From the NCBI GenBank assembly GCA_938049075.1, contig CALICZ010000038.1, positions 1 through 9,844 on the forward strand: a stretch of DNA of 9,844 nt. The letters run 5' to 3'. Source of the stretch: an uncultured Candidatus Saccharibacteria bacterium. GTDB lineage: Bacteria > Patescibacteriota > Saccharimonadia > Saccharimonadales > Saccharimonadaceae. Shown in pieces: positions 6,368-9,844 of the stretch. A program made the position numbers and the translations under genes. The notes beneath the pieces were generated by a model, which was given only the letters and a program-made list of their open reading frames with translations, was not told the DNA's origin and made no database searches. The first letter of the stretch is position 1. Every line of letters begins with the position of its first letter.

Positions 6368-8398
6368 GTGAACGTATCGACACAGCTCTCTCAAATCAAA
6401 GGCGTTGGGCCAAAAACAGCTGAGCAACTGGCTCAGGCTGGGCTCTCGACCGTCAATGATCTCATTATGTTTTTGCCACGCAAGCACGATGATTTTACTG
6501 CAGCGAGCTCAATCGCAACACTGACACCAGGCAATGTGACGATCACGGCGCGCTGCGAATCGATCAGCACGCGCACGGTGCGGCGTGGGCTCCGCATTAC
6601 TACAGCAGTGCTCGCAGATAGCTCGGGCAAGCTTAATGCCGTGTGGTTTAATCAGCCGTATCGAGTGCAGCAACTCGCGAGTGGCGATGAATGTTACTTT
6701 CGGGGACAATTTGAGTATAAGAATGGCCGCTATCAACTCACTAACCCAAGTGCCGAGCGTGTCAAAGAGCTTGCCCATCGCGATACTAGCCTATTACCCA
6801 TCTACCACGCAGTGCACGGCCTCAAGAGCCAGCTAGTGCGCAAACTACTCACTGAGCTACGACCACTGATAACAATGCTACCCGAGACACTCCCCTCGCA
6901 CATTGTTGCACGCGAAGGCTTAATGAGCCGGAGCGAGGCGCTGCTTGCGATGCATTTCCCTACCACATCAGAGGGTATCGTAAGAGCACGCCAGCGCTTT
7001 GCCTTTGAGGAACTCTTTAGCTTGCTGCTTGCTAGTCAGCTCAATCGCCAGGCGCATGCTCAGCTCCAGGGCTATGTCATACCGTTTGAGCAAGCTATTG
7101 TGAAGTCATTTGTGAGTGCTCTACCCTTTACTCTCACAGACGACCAACGCCGAGCAGCCTGGGATATCCTGCAAGACTTTCAGCGTAGTACACCAATGAA
7201 TCGCCTCCTCCAAGGTGACGTGGGTAGTGGCAAAACAGTGGTCGCTGGCCTGGCCGCTCGCCAGGCTGCCAGTGCTGGCTACCAAACCGCCTTGATGGCA
7301 CCGACAGAGATTCTTGCCCGTCAGCACGCCGCCACGCTCGATGCATTACTTACGCCCTTTGGCGTCAAAGTTGGGCTACTGACTGGCAGCGTGACTGGTG
7401 CTATGCGTAGTGAGCTTGTGCAGCGAATTGCACGCGGCGAGGTAGATGTCGTAGTAGGAACGCACGCACTCATCCAAGACTCGGTGAATTTTGCACGGCT
7501 TGGCTTTGTTGTCATCGACGAGCAACACCGCTTTGGGGTAGCGCAGCGCCAGAAGCTCCTTGATAAATCCGGCCATATGCCACACCTACTTGCTATGACA
7601 GCGACACCGATCCCTCGCAGCCTTGCCCTGACCGTCTATGGCGAGCTTGATATTAGCATTATTAGCCAGCGCCCGGCGGGTCGCCAGCCGATCATCACCA
7701 AAATTATTTCTCCCGCCTCGCGCCCAGCCCTGTACCAACGCGTCACGAAGGAGCTCGAGGCCGGCAGCCAAGCCTATGTCGTCTGCAGCCTCATCGATGA
7801 CAACCCAGACAATGACGCGCGCAGTGTTGAGACAACTGTGCGCCATCTCAAGAGTAGCACCTTAGGCCGGTGGCGAATTGGTCTGCTTCACGGCAAGATG
7901 AAGCCTGCTGACAAAGAACGAGTGATGCAAGAATTTCACCAGCATGTATATGATATTCTCGTGAGTACCACAGTAGTAGAAGTTGGTGTTGATGTGCCAA
8001 ATGCGACAGTAATGATGATCGAGGATGCCGAGCGATTTGGTCTTGCCCAGCTCCACCAGCTGCGTGGCCGAGTGGGACGTGGCGCACGCCAGAGCTACTG
8101 CTATCTTTTGCTTAATAACCACAGCAAGCCGAGCCAGCGTCTGCGCGAGGTGGAGGCTTCTAGCGACGGCTTTCACTTAGCAGAAGTCGACATGCAGCTC
8201 CGCGGCCCGGGCGAAATTTACGGCAAAGCTCAGCATGGCGCGCTCAATCTGCGCATTGCGAGCCTAGCTGACAGCAAGGCAATCGCCCGAGCCCAAAAAG
8301 CAGCTCAAACCTTTATCGCGAGAGGTGATTCACTCGAACACTACCCGGAGCTCCAGGCAGCCGTGCAACGCAATCAACGACTCACGACACTTAATTAA
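6368..8398 (+). CDS. recG: ATP-dependent DNA helicase RecG
   Basis: RecG remodels stalled replication forks and drives branch migration of Holliday junctions in the cytoplasm. The product is about 676 residues, normal for the family. Numbered from the GTG at 6368, the N-terminal wedge begins with an IKGVGPKTAEQL helix-hairpin. Walker A QGDVGSGKT lies at 282-290, APTEILARQH at about 311-320, DEQH (motif II) at 384-387 and TATPIPR (motif III) at 411-417. TTVVEVGVDVP lies at 534-544, QLRGRVGRG at 564-572 and the translocation motif DMQLRGPGEIYG at 608-619. All key residues are present. An in-frame GTG also exists at 6350, but the protein family begins close to VSTQLSQIKG and neither codon has a Shine-Dalgarno, so 6368 is preferred. 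It is divergent from the FAD gene; the stop is TAA. Confidence 0.97.
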   Translation: MNVSTQLSQIKGVGPKTAEQLAQAGLSTVNDLIMFLPRKHDDFTAASSIATLTPGNVTITARCESISTRTVRRGLRITTAVLADSSGKLNAVWFNQPYRVQQLASGDECYFRGQFEYKNGRYQLTNPSAERVKELAHRDTSLLPIYHAVHGLKSQLVRKLLTELRPLITMLPETLPSHIVAREGLMSRSEALLAMHFPTTSEGIVRARQRFAFEELFSLLLASQLNRQAHAQLQGYVIPFEQAIVKSFVSALPFTLTDDQRRAAWDILQDFQRSTPMNRLLQGDVGSGKTVVAGLAARQAASAGYQTALMAPTEILARQHAATLDALLTPFGVKVGLLTGSVTGAMRSELVQRIARGEVDVVVGTHALIQDSVNFARLGFVVIDEQHRFGVAQRQKLLDKSGHMPHLLAMTATPIPRSLALTVYGELDISIISQRPAGRQPIITKIISPASRPALYQRVTKELEAGSQAYVVCSLIDDNPDNDARSVETTVRHLKSSTLGRWRIGLLHGKMKPADKERVMQEFHQHVYDILVSTTVVEVGVDVPNATVMMIEDAERFGLAQLHQLRGRVGRGARQSYCYLLLNNHSKPSQRLREVEASSDGFHLAEVDMQLRGPGEIYGKAQHGALNLRIASLADSKAIARAQKAAQTFIARGDSLEHYPELQAAVQRNQRLTTLN

Positions 8399-8461
8399 GC
8401 TGAGGTAATCTTAACTATTTTAATTCTACCTTTTTCATTCTCTCCGTTCTCACCCATTTAG

Positions 8462-8505
8462 GGTTGGGAATGTCATTTTAGAGTATTTCGCCCACATTCC
8501 AAACC
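8462..8505. terminator. Imperfect hairpin downstream of recG, possible terminator without a U-run
   Basis: GGTTGGGAATGT (8462-8473) pairs with ACATTCCAAACC (8494-8505), eleven of twelve positions, with a 20-base loop. It begins 63 bases past the recG stop. The following bases are TTCTCCTTA rather than a U-run, so intrinsic termination would be weak. It may instead protect the 3' end or belong to an RNA element. Confidence 0.35.
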
Positions 8506-8558
8506 TTCTCCTTATAGTAAATTTTCATCATTTCATCTAATGAAGTGCAGCTGCTGTC

Positions 8559-8587
8559 ATTACATAAAGTCATCAAATCTATATAGT
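8559..8587 (+). promoter_or_regulatory. Candidate plus-strand promoter in the recG downstream region
   Basis: ATTACA (8559-8564, four of six to TTGACA) is followed by a 17-base spacer and TATAGT (8582-8587, five of six). Predicted initiation is at about 8594, the first base of a perfect stem-loop. It would drive a small RNA or a leader of about 214 bases for the gene at 8808. Confidence 0.35.
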
Positions 8588-8591
8588 GTGA

Positions 8592-8617
8592 AGAATACTA
8601 GGTATACGTAGTATTTT
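8592..8617 (+). repeat. Stem-loop at the predicted start of a transcript
   Basis: AATACTA (8594-8600) pairs perfectly with TAGTATT (8609-8615) around the loop GGTATACG. A G-T and an A-T pair extend it outward to 8592-8617. The loop contains the palindrome GTATAC. As RNA it would form a 5'-terminal hairpin; as DNA it could be a dyad binding site. Confidence 0.4.
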
Positions 8618-8789
8618 CGGAGAAGAAACGCAAGAGCGGGTGGACAAGCAAAATCAATCAGACCTCTCCTGCTCGCATAACATCAGCTCACTACACCTCA
8701 CTGAGTAGCATGGAATACCATCAAAATAACGAAACGTGGATAATCTCAACAAAACACATCCATAGTAACGATTCAGCCACGCCAAAATC

Positions 8790-8798
8790 TGCTATACT
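8790..8798 (+). promoter_or_regulatory. Extended -10 promoter directly before the gene at 8808
   Basis: TGC-TATACT is an extended -10 with five of six hexamer matches. Transcription would start near 8805, leaving only about three bases before the ATG at 8808. No Shine-Dalgarno is present, consistent with a leaderless or nearly leaderless message. Confidence 0.55.
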
Positions 8799-8807
8799 AT
8801 ATGAGAT

Positions 8808-9626
8808 ATGTACAGTGGAACAACCTTTCGAGACCAGTCGGGGCACTTGGTTGGTGTTCATCAGCGAATCGACCAGCTCGCACGGCGCGACCTTGGCCAG
8901 ATGTGCAGCCACCATGTCGCCATTCTCCACTTCCCGAGCTCGCGCGACATTCTCCATTTCGAGGGCAATAATGGTCCCGACGGTATCAAACGCAAAAGCC
9001 CTAGCGTCGATGAACCCTGGCACTATATCGACCCTACCAAGCCAGACGACCGCGACCTCGTCGTTATGATTCTCGATCATCATTACAATCTTGTTCAAGC
9101 ACTACATCAAAACAACACAGTGCGTGCCGCCTTTGAGGCAGCGTGGATGTCGCACGCTATCGTCGATGGCCTCACGCCGGCTCATCACTATCCGCTGAGT
9201 GATAAAATCGAGGAACTCTGGGGTCGCCCCAAAGAGGAGCGCCTTACCGTCTTAGATAAAAATTTCATCCATGGGACGACGGGGCTCGATACTATCAACA
9301 AAAACTGGGAATACTGGGGAGCGAAAGGCGTCTTTGCAACGCATATCCTCTTCGAGCTTGGTGTGGCCGCCTCGATGCGCACTGCCCGTTTTGCAGACAC
9401 CTGCCCATCGCCCGAGTGGGTAGCTGAGGCAGAGCAACTCGGTCTGGAGACAGTCTTTTTGCGAGCAGTGCAGCGGGTGTATGCACTTGATATGTATCAC
9501 ACTTTTTGGCGTAATGGCTGGACGACGGGCTTAGCCTTGCAGACGCGCAATGAGCTCATCCCAGAGATTATTCGCACTGTTACCTTCGCATGGTACAGTG
9601 CACTATGTGAGGCTTATCCATTATGA
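8808..9626 (+). CDS. Soluble zinc-dependent phospholipase C / S1-P1 nuclease-like protein
   Basis: This 272-residue all-alpha protein carries residues typical of trinuclear-zinc phospholipase C / P1 nuclease folds. The N-terminal HLVGVHQRID (13-22) resembles the first metal-binding helix. WHYID lies at 71-75 and DHH at 90-92. HAIVDGLTPAH (116-126) reproduces the HxxxDxxxPxH spacing seen in S1/P1 enzymes (HFVGDIHQPLH). Known members act on phospholipids or single-stranded nucleic acids and are secreted. Here no signal peptide or membrane helix is visible, so a cytoplasmic role is likely and the substrate is unknown. The ATG at 8808 has no Shine-Dalgarno but sits just after an extended -10, and starting later would lose the HQRID motif. 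Its TGA overlaps the rsmD start as ATGA, so the two are probably co-translated. Assignment rests on motif spacing only. Confidence 0.72.
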   Translation: MYSGTTFRDQSGHLVGVHQRIDQLARRDLGQMCSHHVAILHFPSSRDILHFEGNNGPDGIKRKSPSVDEPWHYIDPTKPDDRDLVVMILDHHYNLVQALHQNNTVRAAFEAAWMSHAIVDGLTPAHHYPLSDKIEELWGRPKEERLTVLDKNFIHGTTGLDTINKNWEYWGAKGVFATHILFELGVAASMRTARFADTCPSPEWVAEAEQLGLETVFLRAVQRVYALDMYHTFWRNGWTTGLALQTRNELIPEIIRTVTFAWYSALCEAYPL

Positions 9627-9844
9627 AAGTCCGAGTAATTGCGGGACGCTATGGCGGGCGTTGGCTCGATGCACCAGATAATCGCCGTACCCATCCAATG
9701 GGCGAGCGAGTGCGCAATGCGCTGTTTAATTCGCTTGGCGATGCAGTGCAGGATGCCCGCGTCCTCGATGTCTTTGCTGGCACTGGTGCCGTTGGTCTAG
9801 AGGCGTTGAGCCGTGGAGCTCGCCAGGCAGTGTTTGTCGAGCGT
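9623..9844 (+). CDS. rsmD: 16S rRNA (guanine(966)-N(2))-methyltransferase RsmD, N-terminal part
   Basis: The first 74 codons are present and the gene runs off the right edge. RsmD transfers a methyl group from S-adenosylmethionine to N2 of G966 in 16S rRNA during small-subunit assembly. The start MKVRVIAGRYGGRWLDAP matches the usual RIIAG..GR.L..P opening. THPMGERVRNALFN lies at about residues 23-36, where many homologues have RPT..R.R.ALFN. The SAM-binding motif I, VLDVFAGTGAVGLEALSRGA, lies at about 47-66. The ATG overlaps the previous stop by four bases (ATGA); a weak GAGG lies 11 bases upstream at 9608-9611, so translation is probably coupled. The full protein is usually about 180-200 residues; the catalytic NPPY-type motif lies beyond the window. 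Confidence 0.95.
   Translation, partial: MKVRVIAGRYGGRWLDAPDNRRTHPMGERVRNALFNSLGDAVQDARVLDVFAGTGAVGLEALSRGARQAVFVER

Larger units (their letters stand above)
8399..8807. other. Intergenic region with stem-loops and a candidate promoter, no gene
   Basis: No frame on either strand gives a credible protein. The stretch holds an imperfect 12-pair stem (8462-8505), a candidate promoter (8559-8587), a perfect 7-pair stem at its predicted start point (8594-8615), and a GC-rich pairing GAGCGGG (8634-8640) with CCTGCTC (8668-8674, one G-T pair). The extended -10 of the next gene lies at the right end. It is long for a compact genome, so it may encode a small RNA or a long leader, but no known RNA family is recognised. 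Confidence 0.55.

Noticed and set aside
8634..8680. GCGGGTGGACAAGC resembles a T-box antiterminator element
   Set aside because: The invariant GGTGGNACC core is not matched, and the downstream gene is not a tRNA synthetase or amino-acid gene.
8721..9098. A 125-codon minus-strand frame across the start of the phospholipase-like gene
   Set aside because: It overlaps the HQRID and WHY motifs on the other strand, which carry the real coding signal, and shows no domain of its own.

Overview
The window looks like chromosomal DNA of a small-genome bacterium. The form of the RsmD N-terminus (a THPMGERVRNALFN-type block), the tight spacing and several apparently leaderless starts suggest a Candidate Phyla Radiation lineage such as Saccharibacteria (TM7). 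That placement is recalled family resemblance, not a search result. TGA is used as an ordinary stop (CinA-like gene, phospholipase-like gene), so a UGA-recoded code is unlikely.

Layout. Positions 3-149 hold the 3' end of an unrecognised plus-strand gene, followed by about 375 bases without a convincing gene but with several short inverted repeats. From about 525 to 6292 everything reads on the minus strand. In transcription order these are: a GlcD-like FAD-linked oxidoreductase (4694-6292), an AstD-like aldehyde dehydrogenase (3174-4604), a six-helix membrane protein with a tyrosine-rich loop (2223-3125), a CinA N-terminal-domain protein (1155-1997) and a small membrane protein (525-1028). 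From 6368 the direction flips to plus: RecG helicase, a 409-base intergenic stretch with a candidate promoter and stem-loops, a soluble zinc-dependent phospholipase C / S1-P1-like protein, and the start of rsmD, which runs off the window.

How the genes fit together. The FAD oxidoreductase and recG are divergent and share a 75-base control region in which two opposed -10 elements overlap by three bases. The aldehyde dehydrogenase and the oxidoreductase are neighbours on one strand, but the dehydrogenase has its own promoter and Shine-Dalgarno. They may handle related small carbon or amino-acid oxidations, but nothing in the window fixes their substrates. RecG (fork rescue and branch migration) and RsmD (16S rRNA methylation) are housekeeping genes. 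The phospholipase-like gene overlaps rsmD by ATGA and is probably translated with it.

No tRNA, rRNA, insertion sequence, CRISPR array or defence island is visible. The most interesting signals are promoters placed directly against start codons (leaderless transcription), the cytoplasmic HxxxDxxxPxH protein coupled to rsmD, and an AstD-like enzyme with no arginine succinyltransferase operon around it. The 525-3143 region appears richer in A+T than the recG-rsmD region.
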